64,000 nucleotides of DNA, taken from positions 486,142 to 550,141 of the forward strand of contig CAWJSI010000014.1 in the NCBI GenBank assembly GCA_963845485.1, read 5' to 3'. The stretch is from Bog-756 sp963845485. Lineage in GTDB: Bacteria > Actinomycetota > Acidimicrobiia > Acidimicrobiales > RAAP-2. The notes below the pieces were generated by a model that had not been told where the DNA came from, ran no database searches, and saw nothing but the letters and a program-made list of their open reading frames with translations. This document shows, piece by piece, positions 8,918 to 17,163 of this stretch. The position numbers and the translations under genes are program-made. Each line of letters starts with the position of its first letter. The first letter of the stretch is position 1.

Positions 8918-9478
8918 ATGCCGAGGATCGAACCGATCGCCCCGCCTTACGACGAGGACGTGGCCGAGCGGTTGGCGGCGATGATGCCCGCGGGCGTCCC
9001 ACCCATCCTGCTCTTTCGGACCCTGGTGCGGAATATGCCGATGAGCGAGGCCATGGGAGCGTGGGGAGGTTACGAGCTCAGCCGGCGACTCTCGCTCACC
9101 AGGCGCGACCGTGAGATCGTCATCGACCGGACCTGCGCGCGCTGCGGCTGCGAATACGAGTGGGGGGTGCACGTCGCCTTCTTTGCCGAACGGGTCGGAT
9201 TGACCGGCGAGCACATCGCCTCGCTCACCCACGGACAGGCCACCGACGCGTGTTGGGACACGAGGCGCGACGCACTCCTCATCGAAGTGGTGGATGCCCT
9301 GCACGACCGGGCGCAGGTTGACGAGGCACTGTGGAGGCAGCTCGGTGCAGTCTTCGCCGATGACGAACTGCTCGACATCTTGATGCTGGCGGGCTGGTAC
9401 CACGCCATCAGCTTCGTGGCCAACGGTGTACGGCTGGAACTGGAGGACGGCGCCCCCCGGTTCGAGGAGGTTGGGTGA
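8918..9478 (+). CDS. Carboxymuconolactone decarboxylase/AhpD-like protein
   Basis: A 186-residue all-helical protein. RDREIVIDRTCARCGCEYEWGVHVAFF carries the CMD/AhpD Cys and His positions (C-x2-CGC...H), so a peroxidase-type thiol role or a gamma-lactone decarboxylase role is possible. ATG 8918 is set by AGGAG seven bases before it. An upstream in-frame extension would run into the HxlR gene. Its divergent placement from an HxlR regulator fits stress- or aromatic-inducible control. Confidence 0.82.
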   Translation: MPRIEPIAPPYDEDVAERLAAMMPAGVPPILLFRTLVRNMPMSEAMGAWGGYELSRRLSLTRRDREIVIDRTCARCGCEYEWGVHVAFFAERVGLTGEHIASLTHGQATDACWDTRRDALLIEVVDALHDRAQVDEALWRQLGAVFADDELLDILMLAGWYHAISFVANGVRLELEDGAPRFEEVG

Positions 9479-9482
9479 GCCG

Positions 9483-9974
9483 TCAGCCCTCCGAAGAGAA
9501 GCGGTACACGTTGGTCGTGCGGGACTCGAACCCCATCCGCACGTAGAGGCGGTTGGCCGCCTCTCGACTGGGCCGCGAGGTGAGGTCGACGGAGCGGACC
9601 CCGACGGCCCCCGCTCGCTCGAGGGCGGCGGCGACGAGTGCCTCTCCGGCCCCGGCACCGCGCGCCGACTGGTCGACGACCACGTCCTCGATCCAGGCCC
9701 GGAGGCCGGTGGGCACCCTGAAGAGCGCCAAGGTGAGGGATCCAACCAGGTTGCCTGAGGTGTCACGGGCCATGAAGAGCACCGACGCCGAATCCACGAT
9801 CTCTTGGAGCTCGCGGCGGTCGGGCGGGGGAGAGGACGACGAGAGTTGCGGAACGAGCCGGGCGAAGGCCTCGACCAGTTCGGTGGTGACATCCTCGACC
9901 TCGGTGACCACCACACCACCGCCCGTGTCCGATCCGCCGGACGGCGCGGCCGGCTGAGGTTGGTCGGGAGTCAC
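9483..9974 (-). CDS. GNAT-family N-acetyltransferase
   Basis: A 163-residue protein. After a disordered Pro/Gly-rich N-terminus of about 20 residues comes a GNAT domain. LRAWIEDVVVDQSARGAGAGEALVAAALERA contains the acetyl-CoA pyrophosphate loop (R/Q-x-x-G-x-G/A), and LTSRPSREAANRLYVRMGFESRTTNVYR is the conserved C-terminal motif. The substrate is unknown. Its stop is 5 nt from the stop of the convergent CMD-like gene. Confidence 0.85.
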   Translation of the reverse strand: MTPDQPQPAAPSGGSDTGGGVVVTEVEDVTTELVEAFARLVPQLSSSSPPPDRRELQEIVDSASVLFMARDTSGNLVGSLTLALFRVPTGLRAWIEDVVVDQSARGAGAGEALVAAALERAGAVGVRSVDLTSRPSREAANRLYVRMGFESRTTNVYRFSSEG

Positions 9975-10046
9975 AGGGTGCGAGTGTAGCCAGCGCCTAC
10001 CAGCGCTCCCGTGGATACATCAGCTCCCGCCGGGTGGGTACGTTGC

Positions 10047-10745
10047 CTAGGTCTTGTCGGGCTCGCCGCGCCACATGGGTGAACGTACCGAGTCGTACAG
10101 GACCTCGATCGGATCACCGCGTAGGGCGGCGAAGACATGCTCGCCCCAGCGCTCGGCACCGGCCAGCGGGAAGGGAAGTTGGTCGAGGGCGAACCAGCCC
10201 ACGTCTGCGCATTCGAGGGGGTGGGCCTTCAACTCGCCGCCGACGGCCCGACACTGGAATACCAGTGAGTAGAGCGGAATGCGGCTCATGCCGATACGCA
10301 GCCCGTCCAGAACGGCGATGAGACGGACCACCTCCACCTCGATGCCGGTCTCCTCTTCGACCTCTTTGACCACCACTTCGGCCGCCGAGTAGCCCACGTC
10401 GGCCCATCCCGTGGGATAGAGCCAGACGCCCGAGTCCGCCCGCTGCACCAACAGCATTTCGCCTTGATCGTTGCCCACGGCCGCCCCCACGGCCACCTTG
10501 GGGGTCACGTAGCCCGGCACACCCTTGCCGACCGACCCCAGCCACTCTTCGACGAGGCCTTCGGCGTCCTCAGCGCCGTCGGACCCGAGGTCGACGGCCA
10601 CCCGGATGTCGGCGGCCACCCGGAGGACCTCTTCGAAGCGTTCCTGCTCGTAGAGGGACTCGGTGAAGCCCAGCCCGGTCCGGGCGATGCCGGCTAGGGC
10701 CTCGCTCCAGCGGAGGAGTTGCTTGGTGGAGGGAACGGGTTCCAC
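10047..10745 (-). CDS. NUDIX hydrolase with N-terminal helical domain
   Basis: About 232 residues. The N-terminal 60-70 residues (TKQLLRWSEALAGIARTGLGFTESLYEQERFEEVLRVA) match the small domain that precedes NUDIX in YjhB-like hydrolases. The NUDIX box is GWADVGYSAAE then VVVKEVEEETGI. The first Glu of the consensus is replaced by Tyr and the REU Arg by Lys, while the EExG metal ligands are kept. Homologues of this subfamily act on nucleoside diphosphate-X compounds. GTG 10745 is preferred; GTG 10793 would leave only 8 nt to the divergent small gene. A truncated second copy lies at 11632-12038. Confidence 0.85.
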   Translation of the reverse strand: MEPVPSTKQLLRWSEALAGIARTGLGFTESLYEQERFEEVLRVAADIRVAVDLGSDGAEDAEGLVEEWLGSVGKGVPGYVTPKVAVGAAVGNDQGEMLLVQRADSGVWLYPTGWADVGYSAAEVVVKEVEEETGIEVEVVRLIAVLDGLRIGMSRIPLYSLVFQCRAVGGELKAHPLECADVGWFALDQLPFPLAGAERWGEHVFAALRGDPIEVLYDSVRSPMWRGEPDKT

Positions 10746-10801
10746 ATGACCGACGCTACCCGCTGCCAACGCCGGACCGCATCCATCAGGCACAATGGGG
10801 T

Positions 10802-10981
10802 GTGGCCGTTCGCGAAGACTGTCGGCATTACATCATGCAGACCACCGCCCACGAGGAGAAACTCGAGCGTTGCCGGGTGGGTGCGAACGAACCGATCCCC
10901 TTCGCCTGTCCCGAGGGATGCCTGTTCTACGAGCCTCGCAAGGTCTCCGGTGCCGGGTGGACCATCCGGGACAACGACTAA
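10802..10981 (+). CDS. 59-residue protein with four cysteines
   Basis: The frame GTG 10802 to TAA 10981 encodes VAVREDCRHYIMQTT... ending in AGWTIRDND. Cysteines lie at 7, 24, 36 and 40 (ERCRVGAN; PFACPEGCLFYEP), a spacing that could bind one zinc or iron. Selection on the protein is visible because the second copy (12095-12273) differs almost only at silent positions. It is head-to-head with the NUDIX gene. No family is recognised with certainty. Confidence 0.7.
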   Translation: MAVREDCRHYIMQTTAHEEKLERCRVGANEPIPFACPEGCLFYEPRKVSGAGWTIRDND

Positions 10982-10999
10982 GAAGTCCGAGCCCCAGGC

Positions 11000-11233
11000 T
11001 CAGCTCTCGACTACGTCACCGAGCAGGTCGACCTGCACCCCTTCGGCCCGGAGCCACGCCACCGCCCCGTCGATGGTCGTCCCGTCACCGTCGAGCTCGC
11101 AGATGATCCACCCGTCGGCCTCGCCCACATCGGCACGCCGGATATTAGGGACGATGTCCAGCTCTTTGACCATACGGGCGATGATCGGCTCCCTCACCAG
11201 CTCGCCGGGAAAGGTGAGTCGGACCCGGATCAC
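11000..11233 (-). CDS. NIL-domain protein
   Basis: A 77-residue protein reading VIRVRLTFPGELVREPIIAR and IVPNIRRADVGEADGWIICELDG, then a C-terminal strand ending VDLLGDVVES. This is the NIL fold (ferredoxin-like, ACT-related), found at the C-terminus of methionine ABC ATPases and beside ferredoxin domains, where it binds small ligands or makes protein contacts. Here it stands alone. Its GTG overlaps the larE fragment stop by 4 nt (GTGA), implying translational coupling with larE and possibly a part in cofactor sulfur chemistry (inference). Confidence 0.8.
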   Translation of the reverse strand: MIRVRLTFPGELVREPIIARMVKELDIVPNIRRADVGEADGWIICELDGDGTTIDGAVAWLRAEGVQVDLLGDVVES

Positions 11234-11630
11234 GGGTGGTCCCCGATCGGCACAGCCGCCCCCGACCGGTTCGGAGACGACCCCCGGTCCACCAGGGCGT
11301 CGTTGAGGTTGCCCGAACGGAAGCCGTCCAGGTCGACGGTCACGTAGTGGTACCCGGCCCGGTGAACGGCGGTACTGATCTCGTTCCGTCGTGCGATCAC
11401 CGCAGGCAGGTCTTCGGTGGGAACCTCGATGCGAGCTGTGTCCCCGTAGTGCCTGACCCGCAGCTGGGCGAACCCCAGGGCACGGAGCGCCGATTCGGCT
11501 TCGGCCACCGAACGGAGGGTTCCGAGGGTGACCGGGGTTCCGTAGGGGACCCGCGACGATAGGCGCGCCGCGGCCGGCTTGTCCCAGGTGCGGAGACCCA
11601 ACTGCCTCGACCATTCCCTGAATGTGGGGC
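11230..11630 (-). pseudogene. larE C-terminal fragment (copy A)
   Basis: About 130 codons equivalent to the C-terminal half of LarE (GLRTWDKPAAARLSSRVPYG to the end), with no PP-loop half. It abuts the truncated NUDIX copy at 11631. The conserved Cys of the CLSSRVPYG motif, present in the larE copy at 12.5-13.4 kb, is Arg here (CGC instead of TGC). Alone it cannot bind ATP. It is either a duplication remnant or an assembly artefact. Confidence 0.75.
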
Positions 11631-11631
11631 C

Positions 11632-12038
11632 TACTCGATGCCGGTCTCTCTTCGACCTCTTTCACCACCACTTCGGCTGCGGAGTAGCCGACGTCGGCCC
11701 ATCCCGTGGGATAGAGCCACACGCCGGAGTCCGCCGCTGCACCAACAACATCTCGCCCTGGTCGTTGCCCACCGCGGCCCCACGGCCACCTTGGGGGTCA
11801 CATAGCCCGGTACACCCTGGCCGACCGAGCCCAGCCACTCCTCGACGAGCCCCTCGGCGTCCTCGGCGCCGTCCGAGCCGAGGTCGACGGCGACACGGAT
11901 ATCGGCGGCCACCCGGAGCACCTCTTCGAAGCGTTCCTGCTCGTAGAGGGACTCGGTGAAGCCCAGCCCGGTCCGGGCGATGCCGGCCAGGGCCTCGCTC
12001 CAGCGGAGGAGTTGCTTGGTGGAGGGAACGGGTTCCAC
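11632..12038 (-). pseudogene. NUDIX hydrolase fragment (copy B)
   Basis: The N-terminal part of the NUDIX gene, matching copy A at residues 1-95 apart from one Lys/Gln change. It is then frameshifted three times by lost bases (around 11750-11785, 11735 and 11650) and cut at GIE, inside the NUDIX box. The intact copy is at 10047-10745. Confidence 0.8.
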
Positions 12039-12094
12039 ATGACCGACGCTACCCGCTGCCAACGCCGGACCGCATCCATCGGGCACAATGGGGT

Positions 12095-12273
12095 GTGGCT
12101 GTTCGCGAAGACTGTCGGCATTACATCATGCAGACCACCGCCCACGAGGAGAAACTCGAGCGTTGCCGAGTGGGTGCGAACGAACCGATCCCCTTCGCCT
12201 GCCCCGAGGGGTGCCTGTTCTACGAGCCCGGAAGGTCTCCGGGGCCGGGTGGACCATCCGGGACAACGACTAG
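12095..12273 (+). pseudogene. 59-residue cysteine protein, frameshifted copy B
   Basis: Same gene as 10802-10981 but 179 nt long instead of 180. One base is missing where copy A has GAG CCT CGC AAG, so the C-terminal 14 residues change frame. All four cysteines lie before the shift. The ATC CGG GAC AAC GAC ending is preserved in the shifted frame, arguing for a recent or technical indel. Confidence 0.7.
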
Positions 12274-12292
12274 GTAGCCCGGGGCCTCCGAC

Positions 12293-12525
12293 TCAGCTCT
12301 CGACCACGTCGCCGAACAGGTCGACCTGGACCCTTCGGCTCGCAGCCACGCCACCGCCCCGTCGATGGTCGTCCCGTCGCCGTCGAGCTCACAGATGATC
12401 CATCCGTCGGCCTCGCCGACATCGGCACGCCGGATGTTCGGCACGATGTCCAGCTCTTTGACCATGCGGGCGATGATCGGCTCCCTCACCAGCTCGCCGG
12501 GGAAGGTGAGTCGGACCCGGATCAC
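12293..12525 (-). pseudogene. NIL-domain protein, frameshifted copy B
   Basis: Matches the 77-residue NIL protein at 11000-11233 for the first 65 residues. It then loses one C from a CCCC run, giving 233 nt instead of 234. The ancestral stop is at 12293. Its GTG start overlaps the larE stop in the same GTGA arrangement as copy A. Confidence 0.75.
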
Positions 12526-13409
12526 CGTTGGTCCCCGATCGGCACTGCCGTCTCCGACCGACCGGAGACGCGCCCGCGGTCGCCGAGGGCGTCGTTGAGG
12601 TTGCCGGAACGGAAGCCGTCCAGGTCGAGGGTGACGTAGCGGTAGCCGGCTCGGTGCACGGCGGTGCTGACCTCGTTCCGTCGGGCGATCACGGTGGGCA
12701 GGTCATCGACTGGGAACCTCGATGCGGGCCGTGTCCCCGTAGTGCCGGACCCGCAACTGGGTGAAGCCCAGGGCACGGAGCGACGACTCGGCCTCGGCGA
12801 CTGACCGGAGGGTTCCGAGGGTGACCGGGGTGCCGTAGGGGACCCGCGACGAAAGGCAGGCAGCGGCGGGCTTGTCCCAGGTGCGGAGGCCCAACTGCCG
12901 TCGACCACTCCCTGACATCGGCCTTGGTGAAGCCCGCCTCCACCAGCGGGAAGCGTGCCCCGGCCTCGAGGGCAGCCTGCTGGCCCGGCCGGTGGTCGCC
13001 GAGGTCATCGAGGTTGACGCCGAGCACCACGGTGCCGGCATGCGCATCGGAGCCCACGCCCTGAACGGTCAGGGGAACCAGGGCCTCCATCAACGGTGGA
13101 CTTGCAGTGGAAACAGCGGGACCCGTCGTTGGCCGAGTACTCCGGATCCGCCAGTTCGTCGGTCTCCACCTCGCTGAAGGTGAGGTCCCACTCGGTGGCC
13201 AGTAGGCGGCAGTCGGCCCGCTCCTCGGGAGCGAGCGACGGGGACACCGCCGTCACGCAGCGGACCTGATCCGATCCCAGGGTGTCGGTGGCCACCCAGG
13301 CCAAAAAGGCGGAGTCTGCCCCACCGCTGAAGGCCACCACCATGGTCCCGATCCGCTTGAGTCCGGCCCGAAGTCCTTCGAGGTCCCCCCCCGAACCCGA
13401 CTCACTCAT
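12522..13409 (-). CDS. larE: LarE, ATP-dependent sacrificial sulfur transferase (frameshifted)
   Basis: Known family role: LarE adenylates pyridinium-biscarboxylate mononucleotide and adds sulfur to make the nickel-pincer ligand. The reconstructed protein of about 295 residues has the PP-loop FSGGADSAFLAW, then SRCFHCKS, VVLGVNLDDLGDHRPGQQAA, DKPAAACLSSRVPYG with the conserved Cys, and a C-terminal ERRNEV/AGYRYVTLDLDGFRSGNLN-type end. Three shifts interrupt it, at about 13092 (a lost base after CFHCKST), 12903 and 12718. Each joins two conserved halves. The start overlaps the hemQ stop by 8 nt and NIL follows with a 4-nt overlap, so hemQ-larE-NIL look like one operon. Confidence 0.85.
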
Positions 13410-14132
13410 CGAGCGACACCACCTGGGCCAGGACGGTTTCGACCGGTCCGACCATACCGGTCAGGAAGGGGCCGAACTCGGCGAAGCGGGCCGATCCCTC
13501 GTCGAAGCGCATCGTATAGACGCAGTCCTTCAGGTCGTCAGGATGGACGCCGAACAGCGTCACTCCCCACTCCCAGTCGTCGATGCCGGTGGAGCCGGTG
13601 ATGAGTTGGACGATCCGACCCTTGAACGCCCGACCGGCCGCGCCGTGGCCGTGCATCATCGCCTTGCGCTCCTCGAACGGCATGGAGAACCAGTTGGAAC
13701 CCTCGGCCTCCCCCCGACGCTTGGACATGGGGTAGAAGCAGAAGGCGCGTCATGCCCTCGGGGGGCAGGGCGGGATGGAGGCGGGTCTGCTTCATCTCGT
13801 CAGGAAGTCCGGAGGCGTACTCGGAGACCTCGGTCAGGGATACGTAGGAGTCGGCCACGACCAGGCCCGCGGCTTGGAGGTCGGACTGGAACCGACGCAG
13901 TCGCCAGTGGTCGGCACCGAGGGCCATGAATCCAAGGTCGGCTTTGTGCCCCAACATGGCCACGGTGACGATTTGGAGGCCGTCGGCTTCGGCGGACTTG
14001 ACGGCCTGGAGCACCCCCTGGTGGTCGACACGGCCACGGCCCCGGTGGGGTGGAGGCGTCGGGCAGCTTGCAGAACAGGTGCAGGACACCCCAACCGACC
14101 GAGGGAACAAGGGGTTCAGTCACGCTCACCAT
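13402..14132 (-). CDS. hemQ: HemQ/ChdC coproheme decarboxylase (frameshifted)
   Basis: Last enzyme of the coproporphyrin-dependent haem pathway of Actinobacteria and Firmicutes: it oxidatively decarboxylates coproheme to haem b. The reconstruction has GVLHLFCK, VTVAMLGHKADLGFMALG, VVADSYVSLTEVSEYASGLP, FCFYPMSKRRGEAEGSNWF and MMHGHGAAGRAF with the haem-ligand His, then QLITGSTGIDDWEWGVTLFG. Shifts lie near 14040 and at about 13748, where one extra C breaks MTRFCFYPMSKRR. The total of 731 nt is one base short of a whole number of codons. ATG 14132 is followed directly by VSVTEPLVPS. Confidence 0.88.
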
Positions 14133-14207
14133 TGTACGGTCGAACGCCCGAACCGCCGGACGGCTGCCCGGCCGAGGAGCGCCAGGCGGCCGCCCCTCTA
14201 GGACCAG

Positions 14208-14239
14208 CACAAAGGGCGCCCCCTGGGGCGCCCTTTGTG
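14208..14239 (-). terminator. Strong hairpin between groL and hemQ
   Basis: CACAAAGGGCGCCCC-CT-GGGGCGCCCTTTGTG: 15-bp perfect arms with a 2-nt centre, 50 nt after the groL stop. There is no T-run beyond the stem's own TTTG, so it may terminate imperfectly or protect the transcript end. Confidence 0.7.
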
Positions 14240-14288
14240 GCAACGTCCCAATCCGGTCGACCGTAGGTCGCCGGCTCGAGGAGACTTC

Positions 14289-15914
14289 CTAGAAGTCGTC
14301 CATGCCTCCGCCGGGCATCCCACCGGAGCCACCCTCTTCGGGCTTGTCCACGATCACGGCTTCCGTGGTCAGGAACAGGGCGGCGATGGAGGCGGCGTTC
14401 TGCAGCGCGGACCGGGTCACCTTCACTGCGTCGATGACGCCTGTCTTGAACAGGTCCTCGTACTCACCGGTGGCGGCATTGAGACCCTCGTTGGGCTTCT
14501 TCAGGTTGCGGACCTTGTCGACGATGACCCCACCCTCGAGGCCGGCGTTGACGGCGATCTGCTTCAGGGGCTCCTCGACGGCCCGGGCCACGATACGGGC
14601 ACCGGTGGCCTCGTCGCCCTCCAGCTTGTCGGCGGTGTCGAGGACAGCTGCCTGCGAACGGAGCAGGGCCACCCCACCGCCGGGGACCACGCCCTCCTCG
14701 ATGGCGGCCTTGGTGGTGGAGACAGCATCCTCGATGCGGTGCTTCTTCTCCTTCAACTCCACCTCGGTGGCGGCACCGACCTTGATCACGGCCACACCAC
14801 CGGACAGCTTGGCCAGACGCTCCTGGAGCTTCTCGCGGTCGTAGTCGGAGTCCGTGTTCTCGATCTCGGCCTTGATCTGGTTGATCCGGCCCTTGATCTC
14901 GTCATCGGATCCGCCACCTTCGACAATGGTGGTCTCGTCCTTGGTCACCACGACCTTGCGGGCCGTGCCCAGCAGGTCGAGGCCCACGTTCTCCAGCTTG
15001 AGGCCGACCTCCTCGGTGACGACCTGGCCGCCGGTGAGGATGGCGATGTCCTGGAGCATGGCCTTGCGGCGCTCGCCGAAGCCGGGAGCCTTGACCGACA
15101 CGCTCTTGAAGGTGCCACGGATCTTGTTGACGACGAGCGTGGCCAGAGCCTCGCCCTCGAGGTCCTCGGCGATGATGACCAGCGGCTTGCCGCCCTGCAT
15201 GACCTTCTCCAACAGGGGGAGCAGGTCACGGACTGCGGTGATCTTCGATCCCACCAGCAGCACGTAGGCGTCCTCCATGACGGCTTCCATGCGCTCGGGA
15301 TCGGTGACGAAGTAGGGGGAGATGTAGCCCTTGTCGAAGCGCATCCCCTCCACCAGGTCCATGTCCATGCCGAAGGTCTGGGACTCCTCGACGGTGATGA
15401 CCCCGTCCTTGCCCACCTTGTCGATGGCCTCCGAGATCATGCCGCCGATCTCCTCGTCAGCTGCGGAAATGGACGCCACCTGGGCAATCTGGCCCTTGGA
15501 GTCGGTCTCGCGGGCGATGCCCCGCAGGCTGGCCACGGCCGATTCCACGCCTGCCTCGATGCCCTTTTTGAGGGACATGGGGTTGGCTCCGGCGGCCACG
15601 TTGCGCAGGCCCTCATGGACCATGGCCCAGGCCAGGACGGTGGCGGTCGTGGTGCCGTCGCCGGCTACGTCGTCGGTCTTCTTCGCCACCTCTTTGACCA
15701 GCTCAGCGCCGATACGCTCGAAAGGATCCTCGAGTTCGATGTCCTTGGCGATGGACACGCCGTCGTTGGTGATGGTCGGGGCGCCCCACTTCTTGTCCAG
15801 GACGACGTTCCGGCCTTTCGGGCCGAGGGTGACGCGTACAGCGTCAGCGAGCTTGTTCATACCGCTCTCGAGGGACCGGCGGGCCTCCTCGTCGAACGTG
15901 ATCAATTTGGCCAT
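14289..15914 (-). CDS. groL: 60-kDa chaperonin GroEL
   Basis: A complete 541-residue chaperonin: MAKLITFDEEARRSLESGMN, VTLGPKGRNVVLDKKWGAPT, the ATP motif DVAGDGTTTATVLA, and SVKAPGFGERRKAMLQDIA in the apical domain. The Gly/Met-rich tail GGSGGMPGGGMDDF is of the type shared by housekeeping GroELs. It has GGAGGA before ATG 15914 and a CIRCE element 20 bp upstream, so it is heat-induced through HrcA. No groES precedes it, as is common for a second groL copy in Actinobacteria. Confidence 0.98.
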   Translation of the reverse strand: MAKLITFDEEARRSLESGMNKLADAVRVTLGPKGRNVVLDKKWGAPTITNDGVSIAKDIELEDPFERIGAELVKEVAKKTDDVAGDGTTTATVLAWAMVHEGLRNVAAGANPMSLKKGIEAGVESAVASLRGIARETDSKGQIAQVASISAADEEIGGMISEAIDKVGKDGVITVEESQTFGMDMDLVEGMRFDKGYISPYFVTDPERMEAVMEDAYVLLVGSKITAVRDLLPLLEKVMQGGKPLVIIAEDLEGEALATLVVNKIRGTFKSVSVKAPGFGERRKAMLQDIAILTGGQVVTEEVGLKLENVGLDLLGTARKVVVTKDETTIVEGGGSDDEIKGRINQIKAEIENTDSDYDREKLQERLAKLSGGVAVIKVGAATEVELKEKKHRIEDAVSTTKAAIEEGVVPGGGVALLRSQAAVLDTADKLEGDEATGARIVARAVEEPLKQIAVNAGLEGGVIVDKVRNLKKPNEGLNAATGEYEDLFKTGVIDAVKVTRSALQNAASIAALFLTTEAVIVDKPEEGGSGGMPGGGMDDF

Positions 15915-15933
15915 CAGGTGTTCCTCCGTGTCG

Positions 15934-15960
15934 TTAGCACTCTGCAAGGTCGAGTGCTAA
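15934..15960 (-). promoter_or_regulatory. CIRCE operator (HrcA)
   Basis: TTAGCACTC-N9-GAGTGCTAA, a perfect match to the CIRCE inverted repeat, directly upstream of groL. It is the known binding site of the heat-shock repressor HrcA. Confidence 0.97.
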
Positions 15961-16437
15961 TAGCAAACCACGTGTAGGGCCCGCGCGCAACCGCGGGCTT
16001 CGATCTAGACCGAATCGGGATCATCCGGTCGAGAGGTCCGGAATCCGAAAGTCCCTGTTCAATGCCCAGTTCTTGGCACGATGGCGCTCTGGTCGACAGG
16101 CCTGGGGGCCGTCAAAGCCGCAGCGACCGCTGATTCCGTCGGCTAGGCGGCGATCGGGTCCAGGCGTGCAGGCTCAGGAGACGCCTCTGCCCGTACGGGC
16201 CCGTCCCCATCCTGGGGTGGCCTCAGCGGAGCCCGTTCGTCATCGATGGACGCATCGACCGTTGACCGTCCCAGGAGGGGTAAACATGGCGATGGCGTCA
16301 AGCTGCACGTCCGACGTGCCGAAGATGACGGCAGCAATGTCAGGACTGCACTGGGCGGGGCGGAACCTCGCGGGCGCGTGCCCTCCGGGAACCGACCCGG
16401 ATCGGCCCTTCCGCGCCACCGATACGAAAGGCGCCGG
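15961..16437. other. Gene-free stretch upstream of groL and the TetR pair
   Basis: No convincing gene. It must hold the groL promoter (minus strand, next to CIRCE) and that of the TetR operon. A short hairpin GCCCGCG-CGCAA-CCGCGGGC lies at about 15977-15997. An open frame beginning at 16246 in phase with the TetR gene lacks family similarity and is not taken as coding. Confidence 0.5.
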
Positions 16438-17163
16438 ATGATGGCTGAGGGCTACCCACCCGGCCGTCGTGAGCGCAAGAAGGCAGCTACCCGACAGAGA
16501 ATCGTGGAGGCCGCCACCGAGCTCTTCAAGCAGCAGGGGTATCAGGCCACCTCGATCGAGGAGATCGCTGAGGCCGCTGACGTCGCGCCGCGGACCTTCT
16601 ACTCGTACTTCAACGCCAAGGTGGAAGTGGCCATCGTCCAGTTGGAGTTCTGGATGGACGAGCTGATCCGGGCCATGGAGGCCAGACCAGCCGGGGAGAC
16701 GCCCGATCAGATGTACGTAGGTGCACTTGACGACCTAAAGGCCAGGGGCTTTGTCACCGGTCAGCGCCTCCGGGACGAGTCAGGCCAATCGTTCCCACCG
16801 ATGGGGGTTGGTCTGCTGTTGGCCGAGACGGAGCCCCAGGTGGCTGGTCGGATCTACCAGATGCTCGCCAAGATGCAGACCTCGATGACCATGCTCTTCC
16901 GCCAGAGGCTCCAGCTCGCTGAAGGCAGCCTGGAGCCTCACGTTGTGGCGGGAGCCGTCATCGCCTCATGGTTTGTCGCCGTCCACGGCTTCTCGGAGAT
17001 CGTGGCGACCCACGCGGACCCGCCTTCGACGGACGAGCTCGGCATCGCCGCCTTTGACCTCTACACGGCGGGGCTGGGGCAGCTGTGGGCCGCTCGGAAA
17101 CCGGACCATGGACCGCAACCGTCCGCGCATGGTTCACTGGGAGTGGACGAGGAGGTCCGATGA
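16438..17163 (+). CDS. TetR-family regulator 1 of a tandem pair
   Basis: A 241-residue regulator with HTH RQRIVEAATELFKQQGYQATSIEEIAEAADVAPRTFYSYFNAKVEV. The C-terminal ligand domain includes GVGLLLAETEPQVAGRIYQMLAKMQTSM and VVAGAVIASWFVAVHGFSEIV. ATG 16438 follows AAAGG at a suitable distance. Its stop overlaps the start of a second, paralogous TetR gene (ATGA), so the two are co-translated and may form a heterodimer (inference). Confidence 0.9.
   Translation: MMAEGYPPGRRERKKAATRQRIVEAATELFKQQGYQATSIEEIAEAADVAPRTFYSYFNAKVEVAIVQLEFWMDELIRAMEARPAGETPDQMYVGALDDLKARGFVTGQRLRDESGQSFPPMGVGLLLAETEPQVAGRIYQMLAKMQTSMTMLFRQRLQLAEGSLEPHVVAGAVIASWFVAVHGFSEIVATHADPPSTDELGIAAFDLYTAGLGQLWAARKPDHGPQPSAHGSLGVDEEVR

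Larger units (their letters stand above)
10338..11630. repeat. 1.29-kb tandem duplication, copy A
   Basis: Covers the NUDIX N-terminal two thirds, the 59-residue gene, the NIL gene and the larE C-terminal half. It aligns with 11632-12916 at an offset of 1294-1296 bases. Differences are mainly at silent codon positions. All four reading frames are open in this copy. Confidence 0.9.
11632..12916. repeat. 1.29-kb tandem duplication, copy B
   Basis: Second unit of the tandem repeat. Compared with copy A it has several single-base losses that shift the NUDIX, small-protein and NIL frames, for example in runs of C, while the encoded proteins are otherwise nearly the same. Beyond 12916 it continues into the complete larE. 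Confidence 0.9.

Noticed and set aside
14235..15977. A 580-codon open frame on the plus strand opposite groL
   Set aside because: It is the mirror of groL codon use in GC-rich DNA, reads as Leu/Gly/His-rich sequence without a family, and covers the CIRCE element.
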